A stretch of 64,000 nucleotides of DNA from Betaproteobacteria bacterium (GTDB taxonomy: Bacteria > Pseudomonadota > Gammaproteobacteria > Burkholderiales > Rhodocyclaceae), in NCBI GenBank assembly GCA_016720065.1, contig JADJXY010000001.1, positions 574,444 to 638,443 on the forward strand, in the 5' to 3' direction. Shown here one piece after another: positions 25,722-34,175 of the stretch. Each line of letters opens with the position of its first letter. Within the stretch, counting starts at the first letter, position 1. The position numbers were made by a program, and so were the translations under genes. The notes under the pieces were generated by a model. It was not told the DNA's origin, did no database searches, and worked only from the letters and a program-made list of their open reading frames with translations.

Positions 25722-27095
25722 TCAGGCGGTTTCTTCCTTGCCGCCGACGAAGAAGCTGGCGATGTAGATCAGCAGGCCGACCAGGAAGGCCACGCCAGTC
25801 CATTCACGCATCCAGTAGAAGAGGGCGATCTTCTCCTGGGCCACCATGAAGGGCATCGGATTTTCCGAAGCCCGCTGCAGCCAGACTTGCAGGATGCCGG
25901 CGGCGGTGAGGAACAGGGTGATGAAGGTGATGGCGATGGTCATCAGCCAGAAGCTCCACATCTCCATGACTTGCGAGGCGTTGCTGTTGGCAGCACGGCC
26001 GCGCAGGATGGGCATGGCGTAGGAGATGATGGTCAGGTTGACCATGACGTAGGCACCGTAGAAGGCCATGTGACCGTGGGCCGCGGTGATCTGCGTGCCG
26101 TGGGTGTAGTAGTTCACCGGAGCCAGGGTGTGCAGGAAGCCCCACACGCCGGCACCCAGGAAGGCCATCACGCCGGTACCGAGAGCCCACAGCACGGCAG
26201 CCTTGTTGGGATGCTCGCGGCGGCGACGGTTCACCATGTTGAAGGCAAAGACGGTCATGGCGAAGAAGGGGATCGGCTCCAGAGCGGAGAAGATGGAACC
26301 CCACCACTGCCAGTATTCCGGCGTGCCGATCCAGTAGTAGTGGTGACCGGTACCGAGGATGCCGGTGATCAGCGTCAGGGTGACGATGACGTAGAGCCAC
26401 TTCTCGATCACTTCGCGGTCGACGCCGGTGGTCTTGATCAGCACGAAGGCCAGGAAGGCACCGAGGATCAGTTCCCACACGCCTTCAACCCAGAGGTGCA
26501 CCGTCCACCACCAGAAGAACTTGTCGATAACGACGTTAACCGGGTTGTAGAAGGAGAACAGGAAGAAGACGGCGAGACCCCACAGGCCCAGCAGCAGCAC
26601 GATGGAGATGGAGGTCTTCTTGCCCTTCAGCACCGTGAGGGTGATGTTGAACAGGAAGGCCAGGGCCACCACCACGATGCCCAGCTTGGTGGGCAGGGGC
26701 TGCTCCAGGAACTCGCGGCCCATGGTCTCGATGAGGTCGTTGCCGGTCATTGACGCCAGGGTGGCGTAGGGAACCGTCAGGTAACCGACTACGGTCAGAC
26801 CCGCGGCGACGAGGAAGATCCAGAACATGGCGAGCGCCAGCTTGGGGCTGGCCAGTTCGGTTTCCGCTTCTTCAGGGATGATGTAGTAGGCCCCGCCCAT
26901 GAAGCCCATGAGCAACCAGACGATGAGGGAGTTGGTGTGGACCATGCGGGCCACGTTGAAGGGAATTTCCGGGAAGAGGAAATCACCCCAGACGTACTGC
27001 AGGCCGAGGATGAGGCCGAACAGGATCTGGGCGACGAAGAGGGCGATGGCCGCGATGAAGTAGGGCTTGGCGACCGCTTGGGACTTGTATTGCAT
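25722..27095 (-). CDS. norB: Nitric oxide reductase large subunit NorB
   Basis: A 457-residue polytopic heme-copper-superfamily protein with about 12 helices, the catalytic subunit of cytochrome-c NO reductase (2 NO to N2O and water at the inner membrane). Metal-ligand signatures are visible: a heme b histidine in RMVHTNSLIVWLLMGF, the FeB-site His and nearby Glu in HLWVEGVWELI, the double histidine in TGHHYYWIG and the later heme histidines in HGHMAFYGAY. The length is normal for the short cNorB form that pairs with NorC. It lies 18 bp downstream of norC and is co-transcribed with it; norD/Q/E/F are further downstream on the same strand. Confidence 0.96.
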   Translation of the reverse strand: MQYKSQAVAKPYFIAAIALFVAQILFGLILGLQYVWGDFLFPEIPFNVARMVHTNSLIVWLLMGFMGGAYYIIPEEAETELASPKLALAMFWIFLVAAGLTVVGYLTVPYATLASMTGNDLIETMGREFLEQPLPTKLGIVVVALAFLFNITLTVLKGKKTSISIVLLLGLWGLAVFFLFSFYNPVNVVIDKFFWWWTVHLWVEGVWELILGAFLAFVLIKTTGVDREVIEKWLYVIVTLTLITGILGTGHHYYWIGTPEYWQWWGSIFSALEPIPFFAMTVFAFNMVNRRRREHPNKAAVLWALGTGVMAFLGAGVWGFLHTLAPVNYYTHGTQITAAHGHMAFYGAYVMVNLTIISYAMPILRGRAANSNASQVMEMWSFWLMTIAITFITLFLTAAGILQVWLQRASENPMPFMVAQEKIALFYWMREWTGVAFLVGLLIYIASFFVGGKEETA

Positions 27096-27113
27096 ATTCA
27101 GTTCTCCTCTCGA

Positions 27114-27542
27114 TCAGCCCTGGACGTTGGGCGGCCAGTTGGCGTCGTTGATCGAATTGACGTGCTTCAGGAAGGCCACGATGGCGTCGAGCTGCGCGTC
27201 GGTGAAGTTGAACTGCGGCATGCTGCGGCGGCCCTCGATGCCCTCCTTGGGACGGCTCTTGATGAAGGCCTTGGTGCCTTCTTCGCCGTAGCGGACGACC
27301 ACGTTGGCCAGTTCCGGAGCGAAGTAGGCGCCTTCGCCCATCAGGGTGTGGCAGCCAATGCAGTTGTGGGTCTCCCACAGCTTTTTGCCCTCGGCGACTT
27401 GCGGGGTGATGTTCTGCCGCATGTCGCGCTTGGGAAGCTGGGAGTGCGTGTCGAAGGAAAGCGCAAGGAACAGGAGGAAGAAGAAGACGGTCCCCCCGTA
27501 GAAAATATTGCGCGCCATCGATTTAGTGAAAGCGCCACTCAT
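27114..27542 (-). CDS. norC: Nitric oxide reductase cytochrome c subunit NorC
   Basis: A 142-residue membrane-anchored c-type cytochrome. A single N-terminal helix (IFYGGTVFFFLLFLALSF, residues 13-30) anchors it, and the heme-binding CIGCH is at residues 61-65. An axial methionine candidate is in RRSMPQFNF near residue 113. It delivers electrons from periplasmic cytochromes to NorB. Its start is preceded by a 178-bp upstream gap with an Fnr/Dnr-like site, consistent with induction by low oxygen and nitric oxide. Confidence 0.96.
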   Translation of the reverse strand: MSGAFTKSMARNIFYGGTVFFFLLFLALSFDTHSQLPKRDMRQNITPQVAEGKKLWETHNCIGCHTLMGEGAYFAPELANVVVRYGEEGTKAFIKSRPKEGIEGRRSMPQFNFTDAQLDAIVAFLKHVNSINDANWPPNVQG

Positions 27543-27607
27543 TATGTATCCCCCTTTCGGAAATTGTTTGGCGGACCGATGGTAGTTCCGGGCCCCAAGG
27601 GGGGGCT

Positions 27608-27621
27608 TTGATATCTGCTAA
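27608..27621 (-). promoter_or_regulatory. Possible Fnr/Dnr-type binding site upstream of norC
   Basis: Read towards norC the site is TTAGCAGATATCAA. It has one perfect ATCAA half-site and an imperfect partner, compared with the TTGAT-N4-ATCAA palindrome bound by Fnr/Dnr proteins. Its centre is about 72 bp before the norC start codon, a usable distance for a -41.5 activator site. A Crp/Fnr regulator is encoded in the same cluster. One half is poor, so this is tentative. Confidence 0.35.
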
Positions 27622-27719
27622 AAGAAAACGGCGCCGGAAGCCAAATATTTCCTCGCCCGGGGCGCAAAAATCTTTTTTCGATCAGGGATTTGTGAGGGGC
27701 TGCGGGAGGTGCCCCGGGC

Positions 27720-27869
27720 TCATCCCTCGCCTTTTTTCAGCGCCACGCGGGCGCGGCGGCGCCGGGCCTTCTCCGAGGGGCCGTGGGGGCCTGCCTTGCG
27801 CTGGGCGGCGGCGAGGACGAGAGGATTGCGGGGAGGCCGGGGGCAAGCCAGGCGCTTGCGGCGTTTCAT
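27720..27869 (-). CDS. Small basic hypothetical protein (49 aa)
   Basis: A short open frame starts MKRRKRLACPRPPRNPLVLA and ends RARVALKKGEG. It is very rich in Arg and Lys, and its central RNPLVLAAAQRKAGPHGPSEKA pattern resembles small conserved basic proteins annotated as hypothetical in betaproteobacteria (from memory, not verified). It lies between norC and the outer-membrane efflux gene, transcribed leftwards, 15 bp after the efflux gene's stop. Nucleic-acid binding is plausible from charge alone. It may instead be a chance frame in GC-rich DNA. Confidence 0.5.
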   Translation of the reverse strand: MKRRKRLACPRPPRNPLVLAAAQRKAGPHGPSEKARRRRARVALKKGEG

Positions 27870-27884
27870 GGGGGCAGTGAGGGG

Positions 27885-29552
27885 TTAGCGGGGATTCCCC
27901 AGGTAGCGGATGGAAAGATCGGGGTCTGGGGGCAGGCCGGGAGTCCAGCCCCCGCCCAGGGCACGGAAGAGGTCGGCCAGGGCACTGCGGCGGCTGTACT
28001 CGGCGTCGATGCGAGCGAGTTCGGCGGCGAGCAGGTTGCGTTCGACGTCGAGGACTTCCAGGCGGCTGGCGATGCCGGCGTCGAAGCGCTGGCGGGCCGC
28101 GTGCAGGGCGCGCTCCAGGGCGGCGGACCGGACCGTCTCGGCGGCCAGGGCCTCGCGGGCCGCGGTCTGGGCTGCCAGGGCGTCGCGCACGTCCTTGAAG
28201 GCAGCGGCCACAGTCTGGCGGTAGCGGGCCAGGGCCTGGTCACGCCGGGCTTCGGCGCGATCGACCCCCAGGCCGACCCGGCCGGCGTTCCAGATCGGCT
28301 GGGTGAGGGCGGCGGCAAAGGAAAAGATGGCCGCCGGGCCGCTGAACAGCCTGGAGAAGGCGACGCTCTCGCCGCCGGCGTAGGCGGTGAGGGCGATGGA
28401 CGGGAAATACCCTGAGCGGGCCACGCCGATGCGGGCGTTGGCGGCGATCAGGGTTTCCTCCGCTTCGCGCAGATCCGGACGGCGCAGGAGCAATTCGGAG
28501 GGCAGGCCGGAAGGGACCAGCACTTCCGGCAGGCGGCCGGGGCTGCCCCGCTCGCTGCGGGCCGCCAGCACCTGGGAGGGAGATTGTCCCAGGAGCAGGG
28601 CGAGGGCGCCTTCGGCCCGCTCGCGGTCGCGCACCAGGCCAGCCAGTTGGGCGCGGGCGGCAGCGTCTTCGGCCTCGGACTGGCGCAGGTCGTACTCGGA
28701 GACCAGGCCGGCTTCCATGCGGCGCCGGTGTAGTTCAAGGGTTTCGCGCCGGGTGCCGGCGGTGCGGCGGGCGACCGCCTCCCGCGAGGCAGCGGCGAGA
28801 AGGCCGAAATACTGCTGGGCAACCGAGGCTGTGAGAGAGAGGCGCACCGTTTCCCTGGCGGCCTCGCTGGCCAGCAGTTCGGCCCGGGCGGCTTCGTCGG
28901 CACGTCGGTAGCGGCCCCAGAGGTCGATCTCGTAACTGGCTTCCAGGGTGGCACGGTGGGTGGTCTGGATGAGGGGCTGGTCGGCGGGCAGGGGGAAGGT
29001 GCCCAGGCGGGAACTCTTGCTGCGGTCGGCCCCGATCTGGGCAGTGACGGTGGGCCAGAGGTCGCTGCCGGCGATACCGGCGGCAGCGCGAATCTCGGCC
29101 ACCCGGGCGGCCGCAATGGCCAGATCGGCATTGTGGGCCAGGGCTTCTTCCATCAGGCGGTCGAGGACGGCGTCGCCGTACAGGGTCCACCACCGTTCCC
29201 CCGCGGTGCTGGCCGGCGTGCCGTCTGCCGACCAGGCGCTGGGCAGGTCGAGTTCCGGGCGGCTGTAGTCGGGGCCGACGGCGCAGGCGGAAACCACAAG
29301 GGCGGCGCCCAGGGGCAGGAGGCGGCGGACAGTGCGCTCACCGAGCGTTGCCCGGCGTTCCGACACCGTGTGGGGCGCGCCTGTTGCCGCCCGCAGGGAA
29401 ACGTCCGTGGACCGGCCGGTCTTCGTCTCGGTCGCAAGGCCTGTCCTGAGTTCGGTCGAAGGGCCTGTCCTGAGTTCGGTCGAAGGGCCTGTCCTGAGTT
29501 CGGTCGAAGGGCTCAGGGCGACCGGAGCGGAGTTCGTCACATCAGTGCGCAT
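27885..29552 (-). CDS. Outer-membrane efflux lipoprotein (NodT/OprM family)
   Basis: The TolC-like outer-membrane factor of a tripartite RND pump. After a lipobox (VVSAC, lipidated Cys) comes AVGPDYSRPELDLPSAW, the standard NodT-family start, then two repeats of the OEP domain (motifs such as ASYEIDLWGRYRRADEAARA and ARSGYFPSIALTAYAGG; quoted in part). The ATG at 29552 has a GGGGGAGACC ribosome-binding site and overlaps the RND gene stop by 11 bp. It would, however, give an N-terminal extension of about 75 residues containing three PSTELRTG repeats before the signal peptide. A GTG at 29366 would give an ordinary 30-residue signal peptide and leave the repeats intergenic. Confidence 0.85.
   Translation of the reverse strand: MRTDVTNSAPVALSPSTELRTGPSTELRTGPSTELRTGLATETKTGRSTDVSLRAATGAPHTVSERRATLGERTVRRLLPLGAALVVSACAVGPDYSRPELDLPSAWSADGTPASTAGERWWTLYGDAVLDRLMEEALAHNADLAIAAARVAEIRAAAGIAGSDLWPTVTAQIGADRSKSSRLGTFPLPADQPLIQTTHRATLEASYEIDLWGRYRRADEAARAELLASEAARETVRLSLTASVAQQYFGLLAAASREAVARRTAGTRRETLELHRRRMEAGLVSEYDLRQSEAEDAAARAQLAGLVRDRERAEGALALLLGQSPSQVLAARSERGSPGRLPEVLVPSGLPSELLLRRPDLREAEETLIAANARIGVARSGYFPSIALTAYAGGESVAFSRLFSGPAAIFSFAAALTQPIWNAGRVGLGVDRAEARRDQALARYRQTVAAAFKDVRDALAAQTAAREALAAETVRSAALERALHAARQRFDAGIASRLEVLDVERNLLAAELARIDAEYSRRSALADLFRALGGGWTPGLPPDPDLSIRYLGNPR
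29438..29509. repeat. Three tandem 24-bp repeats
   Basis: Three exact consecutive copies of GGCCTGTCCTGAGTTCGGTC plus GAAG lie at 29438-29461, 29462-29485 and 29486-29509. A partial fourth unit (GGCTCAGGG) follows. On the complementary strand each unit resembles the widespread CTTCGAC...CTCAGGACAGGC intergenic repeat. Because 24 is a multiple of three, copy-number change would not shift the overlapping reading frame. Confidence 0.85.
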
Positions 29553-32500
29553 GGCGGTCTCCCCCGGCGGCTTCGTCCTGACGGGCGCGTTCGAGCAGTT
29601 TTGCATGGGCGGCGGCGTGGGTTTCCTTGATTTCGTCGAACATCGCTTCGGTACTGCGGGCTTCGGAGAGCTTGCGGTCGGCGATGAGGCGGTAGAAGAG
29701 GGGGACGAAGAAGACGGCGAGGAAGGTGGCGGCCAGCATGCCGCCCATGACCCCGGTGCCCACCGCCTGTCGCGCTCCGGCGCCGGCGCCGTGGGAGATG
29801 GCCAGCGGCAGGACGCCGAGGATGAAAGCCAGCGAGGTCATCAGGATGGGGCGGAATCTGAGCCGTGCCGCCTCGATGGCTGCCGCCGCCGCACTCATGC
29901 CTTCCTGGTGCTTGTAGATGGCGTACTCGACGATGAGGATGGCGTTCTTGGCGGCGAGACCCAGGAGCGTGACCAGGCCGATCTGGAAATAGACATCGTT
30001 GCTCATGCCGCGCAGCCAGACGGCGGCCAGCGCCCCGAAGGTGCCGAAGGGCAGGGCCAGGAGCACGGCCAGCGGCAGGGACCAGCGCTCGTACTGGGCG
30101 GCGAGAATGAGGAAGACCATGAGCGCGCCCAGGGCCAGGGCGATACCCGAGGTGCCGCCGGACTTCTTTTCCTGGAACGAAGCGCCGCCCCAGTCGTAGC
30201 TGAATTCCGGCGGCAGGTTCGCAGCAGCCTTTTCCACGGCGGCGATGATCTGGCCGGAGGAAATCCCGGGCAGTCCGGCGCCGATGACTTTTACCGACGG
30301 TAGATTATTGAAGCGCTCCAGCGTTTCCGGACCGGTTTCCTGGCGGATCTGGGCCAGGGCGGAGAGGGGCACCATTTCTCCGCGCTCGGAGCGCACGTAG
30401 ATGCCGCCGATATCTCCGGGATGGGTGCGGAAGGCCGGCTCCGCCGACATCAGCACCTGCCAGGAGCGGCCATACTTGTTGAAGTCGTTGACATAGTAAG
30501 TGCCGAGGGTCGCCGCCAGGGTGTCGAAGAGGCCGTCGAGGGGCACGCCCAGGGTCTTGGCCCGCTCGCGGTCCACATCCACGTTGAGCTGGGGTACGGT
30601 GGCCCGCCACATGGAGGACACCAGGGCGAACTGCGGATCCTGGCGCAGCTTGGCGATGAACTGCTCGCTGGCGGTGGCCAGGGCCTTCGCCCCGCCTTCG
30701 CCACGGTTCTGCAGATAGAACTCGAAGCCGCCCGAATTGCCCATGCCGAAGATGGCCGGTGGCCCGAAGGCCAGCACCAGCGCTTCCTTGATATGGGCCG
30801 TCTTCATGTAAACCTCCCCGACCAGGGCATTGGCCGGGACCGAGCGCCGGTCCCAATGCTTGAGCACGACGAAGAAGGTGGCGGCGTTGTTCTTGAAACT
30901 GCCGCCGATGAAGTCGAGGCCGGTAAACACCACGGTGCGCTCGACGTTGGGATTTTCGCGGATCAGCGCATCCACCTGCTGCACGATGCGGTCGGTACGT
31001 TCCAGCGATGCGCCGTCGGGAAGGTACACGGCGGTAATGTAATAACCCTGGTCTTCGTCCGGCACCAGGCTGCCGGGGGTGAGTTTCCACAGCCCGCCGG
31101 CCAGGGCGACCATGCCGCCGAAGAGGAGCAGACCCAGGGCGCCGCGGCGGATGAGCCAGGCCACGCCCGCCGTGTAGCGGTGGGTGAAGCGGGCGAAACC
31201 CCGGTTGAAGGCGGCGAAGAAGCGGTTTTCCGACTTGTGCTCGTGCTTGAGGATCAGGACGCAGAGGGAAGGCGTCAGGGTCAGGGCGACGATGGCGGAA
31301 ATGACCACGGCGATGGAAAGGGTCACCGCAAACTGGCGGTACAGCTCGCCGGTGAGGCCGCCCAAAAAGGCGATGGGGACGAAGACCGCGCACAGCACCA
31401 GGGCGATGGCGATGACCGGCGAGGTCACTTCCCGCATGGCCTGGACAGCGGCGGCGTGGGCGGGGATGCCCTCCTCGTGCATGATGCGCTCGACGTTTTC
31501 CAGCACCACGATGGCGTCGTCCACGACGATGCCGATGGCCAGCACCATGCCGAAAAGGGTCAGGGTGTTGATGGAGTAGCCCAGCATGAGGAGCCCGGCG
31601 AAGGTGCCGATGAGGGACACCGGCACGGCCAGGGTCGGGATCAGCGTCGCCCGCCAGTTCTGCAGGAACACATAGACCACCAGGAAGACCAGCGCCATGG
31701 CCTCGGCCAGGGTCTTCAGCACTTCGCGGATGGAGACATGGACGAAATCCGTGGTGTCGTAAGGCACATCGACGGTCAGGCCGTCGGGGAAGCGGGTGGA
31801 CAGCTCGTTGAGGGTCTTCTTGACGTCGGCGGCCACGTCCAGGGCATTGGCGCCGGGCTTCAGGAAGATGCCCACCAGCGTCGCCGGCTTGCCGCTCTGG
31901 CGGCCGATGAAATCGTAATCCTTGGAGCCGAGTTCGACCCGGGCCACGTCCCGGAGCTTCAGCAGCGATCCATCCGGATTGGCGCGAACGACGATGTTCT
32001 CGAACTGGGCCACGTCGGCCAGGCGCCCCTGGGTATTGATGGTCAGGGCCAGTTCCTGGCCGGCCGGTACGGGAGGCTGGCCAATGCGGCCCACGGCGTA
32101 CTGGGCGTTCTGCTCGTTGAGGGCGCGTACCAGATCACCGGTGGTCAGGCGCAACTGGGCCAGGCGGTCGGGCTTGACCCAGATGCGCATGGCGTAGTCC
32201 TTGGCGCCGAAAATCTGCACATTGGTGGTGCCGGGGATACGCTTCAGCACGTCCAGCACATTCAGGGTCACATAGTTGCTGGTGTAGAGGTCGTCGTAGC
32301 GGCCGTCGGGGGAGGTGAAGGCCAGCACCTGGAGGAAGGAACTGGAATTCTTCTCCACCTGGATCCCCTGGCGGCGGACCTCCTGGGGCAGGCGGGCCTC
32401 GGCCTGCTTGACCCGGTTATTGACGTTGATTACCGCCTGGTCGATGTCGGTGCCGATATCGAAGGTGATGTTGATTTCCACCCGGCCGTTGGAGGCCGAG

Positions 32501-32745
32501 GTGGAATTCATGTAGATCATGCCTTCCACGCCGTTGATCTGGGTTTCCAGGGGGGCGGCGACGGTCTTTTCCAGCACCTCGGCGGAAGCACCGGGGTAGG
32601 TCGCGGCAACCATGACCTGGGGTGGGGCGATTTCCGGGTACTGGGCGATGGGCAGGCTGCGCATGGCGGCCAGGCCGGCAATCACGATGAAGATCGAGAT
32701 CACCAGGGCGAAGATGGGCCGGTCGATGAAAAAGCGGGAAAACAT
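29542..32745 (-). CDS. RND efflux transporter, HAE1 family (AcrB/MexB-like)
   Basis: A 1067-residue proton-driven multidrug transporter of full family length with twelve helices and two large periplasmic loops. The start MFSRFFIDRPIFALVISIFI is typical, and the proton-relay Asp pair is visible in IGIVVDDAIVVLENVERI, followed by the pore-domain and docking-domain segments expected. It exports hydrophobic drugs, detergents or metabolites through the adaptor and outer-membrane protein encoded alongside. It starts 6 bp after the adaptor gene's stop. The last residues are His-rich and overlap the outer-membrane gene start. Confidence 0.95.
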   Translation of the reverse strand: MFSRFFIDRPIFALVISIFIVIAGLAAMRSLPIAQYPEIAPPQVMVAATYPGASAEVLEKTVAAPLETQINGVEGMIYMNSTSASNGRVEINITFDIGTDIDQAVINVNNRVKQAEARLPQEVRRQGIQVEKNSSSFLQVLAFTSPDGRYDDLYTSNYVTLNVLDVLKRIPGTTNVQIFGAKDYAMRIWVKPDRLAQLRLTTGDLVRALNEQNAQYAVGRIGQPPVPAGQELALTINTQGRLADVAQFENIVVRANPDGSLLKLRDVARVELGSKDYDFIGRQSGKPATLVGIFLKPGANALDVAADVKKTLNELSTRFPDGLTVDVPYDTTDFVHVSIREVLKTLAEAMALVFLVVYVFLQNWRATLIPTLAVPVSLIGTFAGLLMLGYSINTLTLFGMVLAIGIVVDDAIVVLENVERIMHEEGIPAHAAAVQAMREVTSPVIAIALVLCAVFVPIAFLGGLTGELYRQFAVTLSIAVVISAIVALTLTPSLCVLILKHEHKSENRFFAAFNRGFARFTHRYTAGVAWLIRRGALGLLLFGGMVALAGGLWKLTPGSLVPDEDQGYYITAVYLPDGASLERTDRIVQQVDALIRENPNVERTVVFTGLDFIGGSFKNNAATFFVVLKHWDRRSVPANALVGEVYMKTAHIKEALVLAFGPPAIFGMGNSGGFEFYLQNRGEGGAKALATASEQFIAKLRQDPQFALVSSMWRATVPQLNVDVDRERAKTLGVPLDGLFDTLAATLGTYYVNDFNKYGRSWQVLMSAEPAFRTHPGDIGGIYVRSERGEMVPLSALAQIRQETGPETLERFNNLPSVKVIGAGLPGISSGQIIAAVEKAAANLPPEFSYDWGGASFQEKKSGGTSGIALALGALMVFLILAAQYERWSLPLAVLLALPFGTFGALAAVWLRGMSNDVYFQIGLVTLLGLAAKNAILIVEYAIYKHQEGMSAAAAAIEAARLRFRPILMTSLAFILGVLPLAISHGAGAGARQAVGTGVMGGMLAATFLAVFFVPLFYRLIADRKLSEARSTEAMFDEIKETHAAAHAKLLERARQDEAAGGDRHAH

Positions 32746-32751
32746 GGCGCC

Positions 32752-34017
32752 CTAGCCTCCGGCCTTCGCGCTGGCGGGCGCTTGCTCCCCCGCATCCGGC
32801 GCGGTGGCCGGTGCGGCGGCAGGCGTGGCTGCGGCTGCGCGCGTGGCGGCGGCTGCGGCCGCCTGGCTGTCCTTCAACGGGGTCGGCTGGATCGGTGCGC
32901 CCGGACCGAGTTTGAGCACGCCATCGACGATCACCTGCTCGCCGGCGCTGAGACCGCTGGTGACGACCACGTCGCCGCCGCTCCATTCCGCCACCTGTAC
33001 GGGCTTCATGGCTGCTTTGCCGTCGGCTCCGGCAACGAAGACGAATTTGCCCTGGGGGCCTTCCAGTACGGCCCGTTGAGGCACGCGGAAAGCGCCTTCG
33101 CGCACCGCGCCCGAGAGGCGCACGCGGACGAACTGGCCGGGCTTGAGCAGACCATCCGGGTTGGCGATCTCCGCCCGCATTTCGCTGGTGCCCGTATCGC
33201 GGGAAATGCGCACGTCGCTGAAGTCGGTGAGGCCCGTCCTGCCGTAGTCGCTGCCGTCGGCCAGCTTGACCGCCACCGTGAAGCGGCCCCCCTCGGGCCA
33301 GCGCAGGCGGCCGGCGTCGGCCTCCTGGCGTAACTTGAGGCGCTCGTTGTCGGCGACCCCGAAGAGCACCTGCATGGGGTCGGTCTGGGAAACCGTGGTC
33401 AGCAGCACGTCGGGCCCGGAAACCAGGGAGCCTTCGGATTTGAGGGCCCGGCTGGCGATACCGGCGATGGGCGATTCCACCCGGGTCCAGCCCAGGTTGA
33501 GGCGGGCCTCGGTCAGGCGGGCGCGGGCGGCCTTGAGGTCGGCGGCGGCGATGGCGGCGCCGGAAGTGGCGTCGTCGAATTCCTTCTGGCTGATGGCCTT
33601 GGACGCCAGGAGTGGCTCCAGGCGCGCTGCGTCGCGGGCTGACTGGGCGGCCCGGGCCTCCGCCGCGGCCACATCGGCCTCGACCCGGGCTACGGCGGCG
33701 GCAAAGGGGGCGGGGTCGATGGTGAACAGCGACTGGCCCGCCTTGACCCGGCCTCCCTCACTGTAATTACGCTTTTCCAGAATGCCGGTGACCCGGGCCC
33801 GGACCTCCACTTCGCGCGAACCCAGGGTCTGGGCGGCGTATTCCAGGATGACCGGCAAGGCTTCCGGTGTCACCGCCACCACGCTCACGGGCACCGGCCC
33901 GCCAAAGCCGGCGTGGCCGCCGGACCCCCCTTCGCCTGGGCCGCAGGCGGACAAGGCCAGGACCAGACCGGCGACGGCGAAGGGACGAAAAAACGCGGAG
34001 GAGGGTGGGGGAAACAT
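32752..34017 (-). CDS. RND efflux periplasmic adaptor lipoprotein (AcrA/MexA-like)
   Basis: A 421-residue membrane-fusion protein. The N-terminus is a lipoprotein signal with lipobox LSAC at about residue 25, followed by a Gly-rich spacer. Family blocks include QTLGSREVEVRARVTGIL, the lipoyl-type half KAGQSLFTIDPAPF, the alpha-hairpin region rich in Ala/Arg/Glu, and the second lipoyl half LNLGWTRVESPIAGIASRAL. The C-terminus ends in an Ala/Pro-rich tail. It bridges the inner-membrane pump and the outer-membrane channel. The gene is first in the operon, facing the divergent tetR gene across 158 bp holding the operator. Confidence 0.93.
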   Translation of the reverse strand: MFPPPSSAFFRPFAVAGLVLALSACGPGEGGSGGHAGFGGPVPVSVVAVTPEALPVILEYAAQTLGSREVEVRARVTGILEKRNYSEGGRVKAGQSLFTIDPAPFAAAVARVEADVAAAEARAAQSARDAARLEPLLASKAISQKEFDDATSGAAIAAADLKAARARLTEARLNLGWTRVESPIAGIASRALKSEGSLVSGPDVLLTTVSQTDPMQVLFGVADNERLKLRQEADAGRLRWPEGGRFTVAVKLADGSDYGRTGLTDFSDVRISRDTGTSEMRAEIANPDGLLKPGQFVRVRLSGAVREGAFRVPQRAVLEGPQGKFVFVAGADGKAAMKPVQVAEWSGGDVVVTSGLSAGEQVIVDGVLKLGPGAPIQPTPLKDSQAAAAAATRAAAATPAAAPATAPDAGEQAPASAKAGG

Positions 34018-34104
34018 GGATTTCTCCTGGGGCAGGAAGGAATGCGAGCCGGGAAAAAGCGAGACTCAGGGGAATCGAGGAAGTTCGGCAAGCGGAACGA
34101 ATAA

Positions 34105-34128
34105 TACATACATTCGTGCATGTATGTA
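34105..34128. promoter_or_regulatory. AcrR/TtgR-type palindromic operator
   Basis: A perfect 9-bp inverted repeat, TACATACAT and ATGTATGTA, is separated by six bases (TCGTGC) in the 158-bp gap between the efflux operon and the divergent tetR gene. The whole 24-bp site differs from the E. coli AcrR operator, as I recall it, at only two central positions. This strongly suggests the local TetR protein represses both transcripts by binding here. Confidence 0.88.
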
Positions 34129-34175
34129 AAGTCTCGACTACAATGGGGCCATTCAGCGACCGGAGGAAACGGGTC

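Noticed and set aside
29438..29509. Possible CRISPR array
   Set aside because: The 24-bp units are directly tandem with no spacers and there are no cas genes.
30421..33333. A 970-codon open frame on the + strand opposite the RND genes
   Set aside because: It is antisense to well-supported pump genes and has His/Gly/Asp-rich composition typical of shadow frames in GC-rich DNA, with no family motifs.
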